Shown here piece by piece: positions 1-9,074 of a DNA stretch of 64,000 nucleotides. The stretch comes from Dyadobacter sp. CY261. GTDB lineage: Bacteria > Bacteroidota > Bacteroidia > Cytophagales > Spirosomataceae. The notes beneath the pieces are model-generated. The model made no database searches. It was not told the DNA's origin and saw nothing but the letters and a program-made list of their open reading frames with translations. The translations under genes and the position numbers were made by a program. The first letter of the stretch is position 1. Each line of letters begins with the position of its first letter. The stretch is from the NCBI RefSeq assembly GCF_021440085.1, contig NZ_JAKCPW010000021.1, positions 18,653 through 82,652 on the forward strand, given 5' to 3'.

Positions 1-826
1 AATGTAACCAGTAAATATTATTAATTATATTATCATAGTCAATATGCTAATTATAGAATTAATAAATTAGCAACAATCTGGTGCAGGCCATAGTGTAAAC
101 TCATTTGTAGTTAAATTATGCATCGGGATCGAATATTTGATGGATCAGTCGGTGCGTAACTATTGGACTCTTGTAAGAATTTCAGAAACGTCCGAGAGGA
201 TGGGAACGGAGTTTTGTTTTAGGGATATCTAAAGTCTACTTTTCTCAAAGTGGAACTAGCGCATGATTAATTCCCGTGGCGAAGCATAGATAAAAAGGAA
301 TGACTTCGCTAGTCTATGGCTTTTATCAGATGCAGACCTAAGGGACCTTCCAAAGTGCTTTGATTTTCCAGGCCGAGAGATAATTTACATGGTTGCCCGA
401 GATGATGAGCAGGGCATCCGAGATATCAAGTACTCCCTCCGGCGGTCACCCTCTCAAGGTGTTTCAGTCTTGTAACGCATATGACCTGAGCCTGCTGAAG
501 CTAATAGCAGTGACATTGAAGTTAGATTTGGACCGTTACCTTGTGACCATAGAGCTAGGAACTCGATTTAGCGAATCGTGGATCGTTTTGCATAGATTGG
601 CCAGTAGCCAATAAGCGGGGAAGTTTGACCTTTCATGTATGAAAATCCGTTGCAAATGTGGAAATTACAAGCACGATTAATCTTCTGAATCCCTTTGGCG
701 AGGCTGGCATGTCTTGATATGTCGTATCTGTCTTTTGTTTGATAGCTAGCTAGAAGATCGCGAAGCACCGCCAGTGGTTAAACTGCCGAGGGATCAGTTG
801 TTCGATAGTACTAAATTTTCCAAACG
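1..826. other. Gene-poor stretch at left end
   Basis: I see no convincing gene here. The open frames are short, start without a ribosome site and show no domain or signal-peptide character. The sequence resembles the other decayed spacers of this island. It presumably holds the promoter of the gene that starts at 827, but I cannot point to a clear promoter motif. Confidence 0.5.
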
Positions 827-1717
827 ATGTCACAAGAATATTTCAGAAAAAGAAGCATCAGCGACCGCCTCCTTGTAGAAACGTTAACTAGGTATCTGTT
901 GATACCGGAAGATGCCGGAGAGGCAGTGACATTGGAAGAATATCTCTACGTGCAGAAAGGTAAACTTCACGATTGGTTGAAGGATCCATTCATGAAAAAT
1001 AACGTCCATGACTATCTGTTGGAAAACGGTGTTACCCCAGCGCTTGTAACATTGGAGAACTACAACCCGCAAAGTGAGTATATGGTTTTAAGAGATCCTC
1101 TGTGGGACATTCGCTTTGCGCAGGTTGATTTCGCGATGGACAATGTGTTAACTTCTCCCGGAAAGTGGACACATGCAAAAAATATTGTTGTAGAAAGCCA
1201 ACGGGAAGAGATGAGAGTCCGAAGTGCGGAGACTATTATTAACTTTGTACAGCAGGATTCTTATAATGCCCAAGTTGTTCTCTACAAAATTGCAGGACTT
1301 TACAAAAATGGTAGGCTGGAACAAGAGTTCGAGAGCAGCTTTCCAAAAACAAGTGCGAATCTTCCCTACTTGCAATCTATTTCAGTTTCTCAACAGCCAT
1401 TGGTAGATCTAAATGCCTTCATTTTTAATCATCGTGAAGAATTAACAACTGCATACAAAGAAAGGATAGCTGACGATATCGCTGAGGCTGCGCCAACTGA
1501 CTCTATTGATCGGATTCTTTCAAACCGGCAAGCACAGGAAGATTATTATCAGTTTAAAGACGATCCTACATTTCTTGAGGTCTTACGGAATGCACGAATC
1601 ATTGAACAGGAAGTTTATCGAAAAAAAAAGGAAGGAAAAGGTGACGTTTTTAGTAAAATTTTTGATTTTATAAAAGATATAATTGCGAAATACAAGTTTT
1701 TACCTGACGACAGGTAG
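827..1717 (+). CDS. Hypothetical soluble protein, 296 aa
   Basis: I do not recognise this family. The product has no signal peptide and no membrane segment, so it is probably cytoplasmic. The first two thirds are mixed helix and strand, with a Trp/Asp-rich patch around residues 90-100. The C-terminal 70 residues are charged and helical and end in a basic Lys-rich tail. It is a single, full-length-looking frame with Bacteroidota-like codon use, flanked by about 800 bp of non-coding DNA on each side, so it appears to be a stand-alone transcription unit. It may be island cargo. It could be linked to the three-gene GTPase cassette downstream, but the 800-bp gap argues against a shared operon. Confidence 0.7.
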   Translation: MSQEYFRKRSISDRLLVETLTRYLLIPEDAGEAVTLEEYLYVQKGKLHDWLKDPFMKNNVHDYLLENGVTPALVTLENYNPQSEYMVLRDPLWDIRFAQVDFAMDNVLTSPGKWTHAKNIVVESQREEMRVRSAETIINFVQQDSYNAQVVLYKIAGLYKNGRLEQEFESSFPKTSANLPYLQSISVSQQPLVDLNAFIFNHREELTTAYKERIADDIAEAAPTDSIDRILSNRQAQEDYYQFKDDPTFLEVLRNARIIEQEVYRKKKEGKGDVFSKIFDFIKDIIAKYKFLPDDR

Positions 1718-2517
1718 CTTCTAACGCTGTGACAATAGCTGCGTCCTTCGGGGAACATTACAAAATCGGATACAATGTCGAATTTGCCTAATAGCGAATG
1801 CACATTATCTTGGCGTTGTCAAACAGGAGGCCGAGCTCATTTGCTTTCGAAGAAGCTGTTGGCTGCCATTCGAAAGGCCTGCGAGGCAAGGGTTGGTACT
1901 CGTGAGGCCAATTTCTACAACTAGTAGAATATCTACGACTGAATGGGGGACTCAAACGATATAGGTAATTCTAAGCCACTAAAAGATAATGCCTGCTTGA
2001 AGACACGTTGTCGTCTTAGGCTTGAAAAGTCAGACTTCTAAAGCAAGTTTGCAAAGAAGGCTGTGCCTGCCATAAAGAAGCGATTGACCGAGGAGATTTC
2101 AGGACTATGGCCTGAAGCGGGTTCCTTAAAGCTATACCCTTAACTTCACAAAAAAAATATATTACGTTTGGCAGTTAGCAAAGAATATATGTTACCTTGC
2201 GTATAAAGCATTTGTGCGTTTGCAAAGGACAGTTTCCGTTGCGGTGTGTTCTATTCGTATTAGTTATTCACTATATGTTAAACATTTTTATGTGATGCGG
2301 TCATAGCGTCACGACAAATGTTATTGACTTTTTCTGATCCGTGTCCAATGGGCTGACTAATTTATAACTATTGGTTGCCTCATTTTTTTTGAAAAATTTG
2401 GCTGTCTGTTATCGACCTCTTCAGAACCTATTAAAAGTTGAACTCAGTCAATATTTCCAATTTATAGAAGGTTTTTATACGTACTAACCATACCTCTAAC
2501 TAAATTATTGCAATTCG
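1718..2517. other. 800-bp intergenic region upstream of GTPase cassette
   Basis: No gene is supported here. A weak promoter-like pair, TTTG at 2167-2170 and TACCTTGC at 2193-2200, lies about 320 bp before the next gene and resembles the Bacteroidota -33/-7 arrangement. The spacing is slightly long, so this is tentative. The DNA just upstream of 2518 is AT-rich. Confidence 0.4.
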
Positions 2518-3579
2518 ATGGCGCTATTCAGCAATTCCATGGATAAATCCTGGTCCTCCTCTAAAAAAGCATCTTTTTTCTTCTATTTAATTTTCCTCGC
2601 TGCGAGCGTTTGGGCCTCTGGCGAGTCGTTAGCTAGAACATTGGAGACTAGTAAAATTTTATGTTATACGCTTGCGTTTGCCGGGCTAGCGACTGCGTCC
2701 TTTTGTCTAAATCTGCTAAAGCAAAGTGCCAGTAGAGGCTATATATCAAATCGCACCACTAAGGCTGCTTTTGGTTTCGTAGGATTTTTGTTTCTCTGGT
2801 TTTGTATCCTGATGGCCAATACTCATAATATTTATTACATTATGACGATAAATAAATTGCGCCAAAAGGAACTACGAAATCTGAAGAATCAATTTGAGTT
2901 GGTACAAAACCAGGGGATTTCGACCCTTAATACAGGGAAGGCGAAATTTACTAGCAAAGTGGAAAGTGAAATTGAAAATTTGAAGAATGAAATTCAGAAT
3001 CCCAATAACTTGGGACAAGGTGCCAAGACAGATATTATACTAAACAGAATTGAACACTTACTTGGGTCGGAAGTCGATATGTTAACCAACCCTCCAAGCG
3101 ATAGAAATGGGCTTAGAAGTTATGCGACAGCTATGTCAGAAAAAATTAGGTCCATTAAAGACCAGAAACTTAGGATAATCGATGAAAAGATCAAACAACT
3201 GGAGATGTTCTTTGAACAAAAGGAATTCAAAACAACAAATGAGAGAATTGAATTTTTGATTCAGAATTACGAGGATAGTAGCGAGCGGGATATCATAGTT
3301 GGACTACGGAATGGATATTCGACATATCAAAAATGTCAAGAATATTTTAATTCGTTATTTAATGAACCATTTATTAAGCAAAATACTAGCTCTAAAATAC
3401 AATCTTTGCCCGAAGTTCCTGAAAGTATTGAAATGGATGATATCTCTTATTCCTGGGGTAAGTTCAGTCAGGGCGAATTAAATACGTCGCGTTTTATTTG
3501 GTCAATTGTAATCGCCCTGGTTCTCGATTTGGCTTGTTTCCTATTTTGGTATTTTGGAGTTCTTGCGGACGAGGATTGA
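2518..3579 (+). CDS. Multi-pass coiled-coil membrane protein (GTPase cassette gene 1)
   Basis: Three hydrophobic segments sit near the N-terminus (about residues 18-35, 47-66 and 83-101). A long charged helical and coiled-coil region follows (about 105-320), and a fourth membrane segment (about 326-349) ends in a short acidic tail. The three-plus-one topology would put the coiled-coil domain on one side of the inner membrane, anchored at both ends. I know no named family for it. It is followed after 40 bp by a P-loop GTPase-like gene and then by a second coiled-coil membrane protein in the same direction, so the three are probably one operon and one membrane-associated complex. The function is unknown. 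A scaffold or sensor role next to a GTPase is an inference from context. Confidence 0.75.
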   Translation: MALFSNSMDKSWSSSKKASFFFYLIFLAASVWASGESLARTLETSKILCYTLAFAGLATASFCLNLLKQSASRGYISNRTTKAAFGFVGFLFLWFCILMANTHNIYYIMTINKLRQKELRNLKNQFELVQNQGISTLNTGKAKFTSKVESEIENLKNEIQNPNNLGQGAKTDIILNRIEHLLGSEVDMLTNPPSDRNGLRSYATAMSEKIRSIKDQKLRIIDEKIKQLEMFFEQKEFKTTNERIEFLIQNYEDSSERDIIVGLRNGYSTYQKCQEYFNSLFNEPFIKQNTSSKIQSLPEVPESIEMDDISYSWGKFSQGELNTSRFIWSIVIALVLDLACFLFWYFGVLADED

Positions 3580-3619
3580 CAACTATTAATTCATTTCGAA
3601 AACAAAAATATTTAATAAG

Positions 3620-4486
3620 ATGCCAGAAAACGATTTCCCGGAACAGAAGACAAGCGAATCGAACTCGTTGCCGTTCGAAAAAGACCCGCAGATTGCTCTA
3701 AATCTTCAGCATATAGAAATAAATGGTATTTCTGGTCCTCTAGTAATTTTTTTTGGGCCACGGAACATTGGTAAGACTGTTACTCTATTGCGACTTTGTA
3801 CTCATATTGCGCATTACGATATAAGGCCTGACGAGACGTTTAGAACGGACGACCAATACCAAGATACTATCAAAACTTTTGAAGAAGTAAGAAGAAACTT
3901 AAAATTCGCACCATCTGCTACCGGCAATATAAACTTTCTTTTGCTCAACGTTACACATATGGGAAGTAGATTTTGCCAAATTTTAGAAGCGCCAGGTGAA
4001 CATTTTTTTGATGAGGAAAATCCTGGCAAAGATTACCCTGTATACCTTAACAAAATAATCAACTCTGACTACAGGAAAGTTTACGTTATTTTCTTTTCGT
4101 TGGATATGTTTAAAAAAGATCAAGATAAATTCAACTATACAAGTAAAATAGGAAGACTTCTAAGGGAAAGAGTTAATTCTAAGCGTGATCGAGTGGTAAT
4201 AGTTTGCAATAAGGCCGATCTGCAGCCTTTTATGAACGCGGGTAAACCAGTTGAAAGAGAATTTCGCGACGCGTTATACAAGCAAGATACATTTAGACTA
4301 TTGTATGACACTTTGGAGAAAGGGGGGTTTGGACACATACCATTTGTTCCGTTTTCTGCGGGAAGTTTTATTGACGATGGTGAGGGGAAGTTCGCTTTTG
4401 CACTTTCCGACAAACAATATCCAGCGCGGCTATGGCAGGAAATTCATAATTCCATAGAAGGAAAAGCGTGGTGGAAAATTTGGTAG
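3620..4486 (+). CDS. P-loop GTPase-like protein (GTPase cassette gene 2)
   Basis: The sequence shows a Walker A/G1 motif GPRNIGKT at residues 46-53 and a G4 motif NKAD at 197-200, preceded by a hydrophobic strand (VVIVC), as in TRAFAC-class GTPases. The G3 position reads EAPGE (about 123-127) instead of the usual DxxG, so catalysis or switch behaviour may differ. A short SAG near residue 250 could be G5. No membrane segment is present, so it is probably cytoplasmic or held at the membrane by its neighbours. It lies 40 bp after gene 1 and 22 bp before gene 3. GTP rather than ATP use is inferred from NKAD. The biological role is unknown; stand-alone GTPases paired with coiled-coil partners occur in bacterial conflict systems, which is one possibility. 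Confidence 0.75.
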   Translation: MPENDFPEQKTSESNSLPFEKDPQIALNLQHIEINGISGPLVIFFGPRNIGKTVTLLRLCTHIAHYDIRPDETFRTDDQYQDTIKTFEEVRRNLKFAPSATGNINFLLLNVTHMGSRFCQILEAPGEHFFDEENPGKDYPVYLNKIINSDYRKVYVIFFSLDMFKKDQDKFNYTSKIGRLLRERVNSKRDRVVIVCNKADLQPFMNAGKPVEREFRDALYKQDTFRLLYDTLEKGGFGHIPFVPFSAGSFIDDGEGKFAFALSDKQYPARLWQEIHNSIEGKAWWKIW

Positions 4487-4508
4487 ACATCTGAATGCGA
4501 AATAAAAG

Positions 4509-6056
4509 ATGGATAAAATTATAAGAAACATATACTATTTTGGAGCTCTTGCCGATGGATTTAAAGTCTATCCAAATCATACAGGTGTAGATAATATTTT
4601 TTCAACCTATTATAATAATTCCGAAACAGATTGGTTTGTGTTAGCTAATAACACTCAGAAATCAGTGTTCTATACATACGTAAGGTATGGGATTCTAACA
4701 TCTGTGGCAAATGGGAGAACTGGCAGCTGCTTTGGAATTGCAATTGAATTTGAAGATTGTTATTTTTCTGATTTCGAGATATTTAAGGCTTCGATTATCG
4801 ATAAGGTGATTGAGATATTATTAAAGGAAGGGGTTTTGCTCTCTCGTGTATCCGATCTTATTGCTTTTAAACCCTATAATCTTACAGAGGTAAGCAAGTA
4901 TTTAGATGGAATGACTCTAAGGATTGAAGAATTTATTAGAGGAAAGTATTTAGCTTATTTGATTCCAAAAGATAATGTTGAGAAGGTTGGTGGCAAAAAA
5001 ATAATCGGTGTTAATGATCAGACGCCGAACGATGTAGTTAGTGGGCTCTTTACACGGTATGGTTCAGTTAAACTTTCGCCCAAAATTCCACTTGAAATCA
5101 AGAGTTCCACTGGGGGGAAAGACCCCTCCACGGAAATTAATGCAGTTGAAAATAATATCGACCAGTTGCTAGAAACCAATCAGCAATTGATAGAGTCTCA
5201 TAGCGAGCTACGGGAATCGCAGGACAAACTGCATGAGTACAACAATCAGTTACGTAAGGAAATCGATTTGTTAAAATTGCAAATTAATAACTACGGCAGG
5301 ATTATTGAAAAGTTGGAATTAGATCAAGAGGGGGCTGCGGGCAAGGGGGGGAAGAAGAAACGTCGGCAGGACTCATCTGTTAGTGAAAATGCGATAGGAG
5401 AGGGGAGCGGGATGGGTTTAGAAGACTCTAGTAAGGACACACTCACTAATGTGGTAACTAGCCCGAATGAAGATTCTGAGGGTCAAAGTCAAAATGGTTC
5501 ATCGGTATTAGCGAAATTTGTTGATGAGCTTGTTGTTTTTGCATCACAAATACGTGCTGGCCTGTTACACAAGAGAAAGCCAGATGCAGTTGTGAACGGA
5601 GAGGTGGCCAAAAAGCATCAGAGGCTTCCGATAATTCCATTTATTTTTGGTTTGCTGGTGATTCTTATATTATGGATTCTTACAGCACCAATATTTTCAG
5701 AAACAGATAAAGTTGAAGAAGATGAGTTTGTTCAGCAGTCTGAATATGGTAGTTCACCTCAGAGTCAAAATGGCGCGGAACTAGATAGTTGCGACTTTGA
5801 TATTTCTCAGGATAGTCAGGAATATAGATACACTGGGAATCGATATAAATCTACGGATTCACTTGCCTTTGCTATTGCGAAATTATCTAATAGAAACGAT
5901 TGTGGAAACTGGATTTCGGGATTAAAAAAGATGCTTGAAGAAACGAATGGTAACGACATTGTAAATGGAGAAATCAAGAGAAGTGGAAATATAGTTTTTT
6001 ATCTCCCTCATACTACGCAATTGAGCGTAAATCGAGGATTTTCAAAGGGAAAATAA
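4509..6056 (+). CDS. Single-pass membrane protein with coiled coil (GTPase cassette gene 3)
   Basis: Domain order read from the sequence: an N-terminal globular domain (about 1-200) rich in aromatic residues; a coiled coil (about 210-270); a basic GGKKKRR patch; a low-complexity acidic and Ser-rich linker; one strong membrane helix (about 378-400); and a C-terminal extracytoplasmic region of about 110 residues with two cysteines. The globular domain and coiled coil would be cytoplasmic and could contact the GTPase encoded 22 bp upstream. The N-terminal domain recalls GTPase-associated adaptor domains of the TRAFAC 'double-GTPase' conflict systems, but only in layout; I cannot show homology by eye. 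The tail could sense something in the periplasm. It ends the cassette, and about 400 bp of non-coding DNA follows. Confidence 0.75.
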   Translation: MDKIIRNIYYFGALADGFKVYPNHTGVDNIFSTYYNNSETDWFVLANNTQKSVFYTYVRYGILTSVANGRTGSCFGIAIEFEDCYFSDFEIFKASIIDKVIEILLKEGVLLSRVSDLIAFKPYNLTEVSKYLDGMTLRIEEFIRGKYLAYLIPKDNVEKVGGKKIIGVNDQTPNDVVSGLFTRYGSVKLSPKIPLEIKSSTGGKDPSTEINAVENNIDQLLETNQQLIESHSELRESQDKLHEYNNQLRKEIDLLKLQINNYGRIIEKLELDQEGAAGKGGKKKRRQDSSVSENAIGEGSGMGLEDSSKDTLTNVVTSPNEDSEGQSQNGSSVLAKFVDELVVFASQIRAGLLHKRKPDAVVNGEVAKKHQRLPIIPFIFGLLVILILWILTAPIFSETDKVEEDEFVQQSEYGSSPQSQNGAELDSCDFDISQDSQEYRYTGNRYKSTDSLAFAIAKLSNRNDCGNWISGLKKMLEETNGNDIVNGEIKRSGNIVFYLPHTTQLSVNRGFSKGK

Positions 6057-6398
6057 ATTCAAAACCGCTTGTATCTTAGGCTTAAATTATAGTTAGGGTT
6101 GAAGTACTAGCATCGGTCGAAATCACGTCTTAACAAATTTGATATGTGCTTTTCTTGCTGGATGAATCAGGTGCCTTTGCTACTTTCATCCGGCGTGGCA
6201 AAAGCCGAAGCACGTTGCTTATATAGCAAGTAGAGCGACGGCAACCTCAGCTCAAATCGAGAAAACGGCCCTCAAAAGTGGCGAAGAGCCTGAACTTGGG
6301 CCCACATTCCGGGCAAGCGGGTCCACTTAAAGAGCGCTATTTCTTAAAGACAACAAATTTTTTTTTGCGCAGGTTTTTCATGTGATAATTGAACTAAA

Positions 6399-6437
6399 AC
6401 AAAGCCCTTTTTCTATGTCATAGAATAAGGGCTTTGT
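6399..6437. terminator. Bidirectional Rho-independent terminator
   Basis: An inverted repeat with arms ACAAAGCCC and GGGCTTTGT, extended toward the loop, is flanked by A-rich sequence on the left and a run of T on the right. It lies 3' of both the GTPase cassette and the leftward remnant gene at 6467. Confidence 0.75.
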
Positions 6438-6466
6438 TTTTTTGGTAAGCGCCAAGAGGAATTTAC

Positions 6467-7297
6467 CTATTTCGATTTTTGTATCTTAATATCGAAAGTT
6501 AATGAATATCCTTTTTCAGTAGCTACGAAGCTGTTTAACCTGATTAATCCCTTCCTTCCATCTTGTGTCAGGAACCTTCTCAATGTTTTATTCATGAGGA
6601 TATCAGGTTTACAATTATTTGTTGTACTGACGATGTTAGAAGATGTATAATCATTGTCGACAGTATACTTTCCATTTCCCTTTTTAAAGGCGTCTTCAAT
6701 GGTTTCCGAAGAGGTGATGGCACTCCAGGAGTTACGAGCTACGAGGCTGTTATTTGTAGGATCATCATCCCTGGGAAATGCCATGAATTCGATCGTTCCG
6801 CGTCGGTAGTCTTTCCATTTTTGTTCTACGATAATCCCATTCATTCTGCTAACGCCACAGCTTCCGCCACATGTAATTATGGTTTGTGGTGTATAGAGCG
6901 CAGCTCCGCAATAAATCAAAAACAAACCATCAATTTGATCCGCATACTTCGCGCCATCCTTTAACTGAAAAACCTTACCCGTCGAATAATTGACAAGACA
7001 GCTATCTTCAATATTATCCTGAGACTCAGACATTGTGACTTTTACATTTTGGAAGTAATCGATATTGTTGTAAGTGACTAATTCCGTAATATTTTTGTTG
7101 GTCTCATTTTCTTGAGCCCATAAAGAAGACTTGGTCATATTCTGATCGCCAGTCGCGACGAGATCGAAAACACATGCACTTAGGTATGGCTCCTTTGTAA
7201 TTCCGCTAGCTTTACAAGTGACTTCTGCTCTCGCCCTCTGGTCCAAAGTTAGCTGTAAAAGAAGATCGTGACCTAAAATCCATCTAGCTCTGAAGTG
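6467..7297 (-). pseudogene. 3' remnant of a secreted VWD-like surface protein
   Basis: The frame is open from a stop at 7298 down to 6467, but no ATG lies near the 5' end; only a TTG at 7246 could start it. The first residues, around DQRARAEVTC and ACVFDLVATGD, closely resemble the last part of von Willebrand type D modules of secreted adhesins (pattern QRA.AE..C...GI...L..ACVFD...TGD). The conserved module therefore starts before the available frame. The remaining 230 residues have six or more cysteines, including a CGGSCG patch, and look extracytoplasmic, but there is no signal peptide. I infer that the 5' part of a larger exported protein gene was cut away, probably by insertion or rearrangement next to the integrase. 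A short TTG-started protein is possible but less likely. Confidence 0.5.
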
Positions 7298-7376
7298 TCA
7301 TGACGGAATATGACGCCTAAAGACGCTTCCTGATGTCATTATAAGATATTGACATCACTAAAGAAAAATTCGATTT

Positions 7377-7398
7377 GGGGGTAAAAATGGGGGTAAAA
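7377..7398 (+). repeat. Paired GGGGGTAAAA repeats, integrase-associated (left pair)
   Basis: Two copies of GGGGGTAAAA start 12 bp apart (7377 and 7389). The same pair with the same 12-bp spacing recurs at 7588-7609 just before the integrase gene. Such iterated motifs beside P4-type integrases usually bind the integrase arm domain or an excisionase. That role is inferred. Confidence 0.6.
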
Positions 7399-7505
7399 TC
7401 GATGCTTGAAAGTTTCAGGCTTATATAGATCAAACAGTTAGACCCATACTTTAGAATCCTAGCACCCCAGCCAATTAACCATTTCACAACCAGTCAAAAG
7501 ATGTC

Positions 7506-7532
7506 AAAACCCCTTGTTTTTCAAGGGGTTTT
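7506..7532 (+). terminator. Hairpin terminator upstream of integrase
   Basis: A perfect 11-bp stem (AAAACCCCTTG / CAAGGGGTTTT) with a 5-nt loop is followed by TTCTTTT. It would stop rightward readthrough into the integrase promoter region, or form part of an attachment site. Confidence 0.6.
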
Positions 7533-7587
7533 CTTTTATCCTGTATGTCAGGGGCTTTCCTTGGAAGTCGTCAAATCCCACCATTTT

Positions 7588-7635
7588 GGGGGTAAAATTG
7601 GGGGTAAAATTTTACCCTCTAAAAATTTTACCCCC
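7588..7635 (+). repeat. GGGGGTAAAA repeat cluster before integrase start
   Basis: Direct copies of GGGGGTAAAA lie at 7588-7597 and 7600-7609 (12-bp period). An inverted copy lies at 7626-7635 and a partial inverted copy (TTTTACCC) at 7610-7617. The cluster ends 16 bp before the chosen integrase start, so protein binding here would also control integrase expression. Confidence 0.65.
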
Positions 7636-7651
7636 AGATCGAGAGTTTTCA

Positions 7652-8911
7652 ATGTCGTTGACCGATTTGAAGTGCCGTACTGCCAAACCGAAAGACAAGG
7701 CTTATCGCTTGGTCGATTCTGGTGGGCTGTTCCTTGATATGTCTCCAACCGGAAGACGTACCTGGCGTTTGAAGTACCGTTTTCAAGGAAAGGAAAAGCT
7801 GTTAACGATTGGCCCTTATCCAGCAATTTCCATATTAGATGCCAGAATAAAGAGCGAAGCTGCTAAGGAAAGGCTGTTAAGTGGCCTTGATCCATGTCAG
7901 CTCAAACAGGACGAGAAGAAATTAGCCGAGTTTAAGAACGCTCAAACTGTTGAATTAATCGCGATGGAGTGGTACCGAAAGAATCTGTCGACCTGGGCAC
8001 CTAGTTATGGAAAAAATGTATTATCTCGGCTGAAACTAAATGTGTTTCCCTTTATCGGTCAGCATCCGATATCAAAAATAACGGTTCAGCACATACTGGT
8101 CTGTGCTCAGAAAGTAGAGAACCGGGGGAAGTCGGATCTGGCGCATCGGGTTTTACAAATGATAGGCCAGATTATGCGGTATGCAGTCGTTACAGGCCGG
8201 GCAGAAAGAGACCTGACAGTTGATCTGAGAGGTGCGCTAAAAAAATATAGGAAGGGGCATTTCGCCTCCATTGATATTGATGAGTTACCTAAATTGTTGA
8301 AAGCGCTTGAAAGGAACGATGTTCGCCTTTTCAGACAGACCGTTTTAGCAATTAGATTAATTTTATTAACGTTCGTTCGAACAAGTGAGCTCATCAATGC
8401 AACTTGGGGCGAATTCGATTTAAAAAAGAAACTTTGGCATATTCCGCCGGAGCGGATGAAAACGCGTATAGCGCATACTGTTCCGCTTTCTAGCCAGACA
8501 ATCGAAATCCTGATGGAGTTGAAAAAATTATATGGGGAGGATGGGTATATTCTTCCAAGTGCTTTTAAAAGAGGGAAGCCGATGAGTAACAATGCAATCT
8601 TAACTGCGCTTGGCAGATTGGGTTACAAAAAGAAAATGACCGGACACGGGTTCCGGTCATTAGCAATGAGCGCAATTAAAGAGAGACTTAATTATCGTCA
8701 TGAAGTGGTGGATCGGCAACTAGCCCATCAACCTAAGAATAAGATTGACAAAGCATACGATCGAGCGATGTTCCTTCCCGATCGGATAAAAATGATGCAG
8801 CAGTGGGCTGATTATATTGATCGCGTTTCGGGAAAAGACAAGAATCTAGTGAAGGCTCGAGTTACTCCGGAGAAGCTAAGAAAATCTTCTGGCATTCGAC
8901 GATGTCGCTGA
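7652..8911 (+). CDS. int: P4-type tyrosine site-specific integrase
   Basis: This protein catalyses integration and excision of the genomic island by strand exchange at attachment sites. The ATG at 7652 is chosen because the product then begins MSLTDLKCRTAKPKD, the standard start of the DUF4102 arm-binding domain of P4/CP4-type integrases. The frame stays open 46 codons further upstream, but through the GGGGGTAAAA repeats. An N-terminal arm domain (to about residue 90) and a SAM-like core-binding domain are followed by the catalytic domain. There I see an Arg in VRTSEL, the HGFR box, the LAH His and the nucleophile Tyr in AYDRA, so the R-H-R-H-Y set looks complete. It is about 419 aa, normal for the family. 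Its 3' end overlaps the oppositely oriented AlpA-like gene by 50 bp. I could not find the attachment-site core. Confidence 0.92.
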   Translation: MSLTDLKCRTAKPKDKAYRLVDSGGLFLDMSPTGRRTWRLKYRFQGKEKLLTIGPYPAISILDARIKSEAAKERLLSGLDPCQLKQDEKKLAEFKNAQTVELIAMEWYRKNLSTWAPSYGKNVLSRLKLNVFPFIGQHPISKITVQHILVCAQKVENRGKSDLAHRVLQMIGQIMRYAVVTGRAERDLTVDLRGALKKYRKGHFASIDIDELPKLLKALERNDVRLFRQTVLAIRLILLTFVRTSELINATWGEFDLKKKLWHIPPERMKTRIAHTVPLSSQTIEILMELKKLYGEDGYILPSAFKRGKPMSNNAILTALGRLGYKKKMTGHGFRSLAMSAIKERLNYRHEVVDRQLAHQPKNKIDKAYDRAMFLPDRIKMMQQWADYIDRVSGKDKNLVKARVTPEKLRKSSGIRRCR

Positions 8912-9074
8912 TTTTCCAGGCCGTAATTCGCTGAGACAATTTATAGGGCTTGGGAAATCGTCCCGACTTACAACCTCTCCACCACGTAGATTCACTCACA
9001 GGAATAAGTTTCAATATTTGCTCAAGTCTCAGGAAACCGATGAGATAAGGTAAACGGGTATATGAATCGTCCAT
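8862..9074 (-). CDS. AlpA-family helix-turn-helix regulator
   Basis: This is a small DNA-binding protein of the AlpA/excisionase type that accompanies P4-type integrases. The core around LRLEQILKLIPVSESTWWRG and the GRFPKPYKLS...TAWK block match the family's recognition helix and wing. The ATG at 9074 is chosen because AAAGGA lies 8-9 bp upstream; a longer frame to 9128 adds residues without a ribosome site. The gene is convergent with the integrase and its last 50 bp lie inside the integrase 3' end, an arrangement that could couple the two by antisense transcription. The likely role is control of integrase expression or directionality of excision. The approximately 70-aa length is typical. 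Confidence 0.85.
   Translation of the reverse strand: MDDSYTRLPYLIGFLRLEQILKLIPVSESTWWRGCKSGRFPKPYKLSQRITAWKISDIVECQKIFLASPE

Noticed and set aside
7514..7651. Longer N-terminus for the integrase
   Set aside because: The upstream 46 codons read through terminator and repeat sequence, and the family N-terminus begins exactly at the ATG at 7652.
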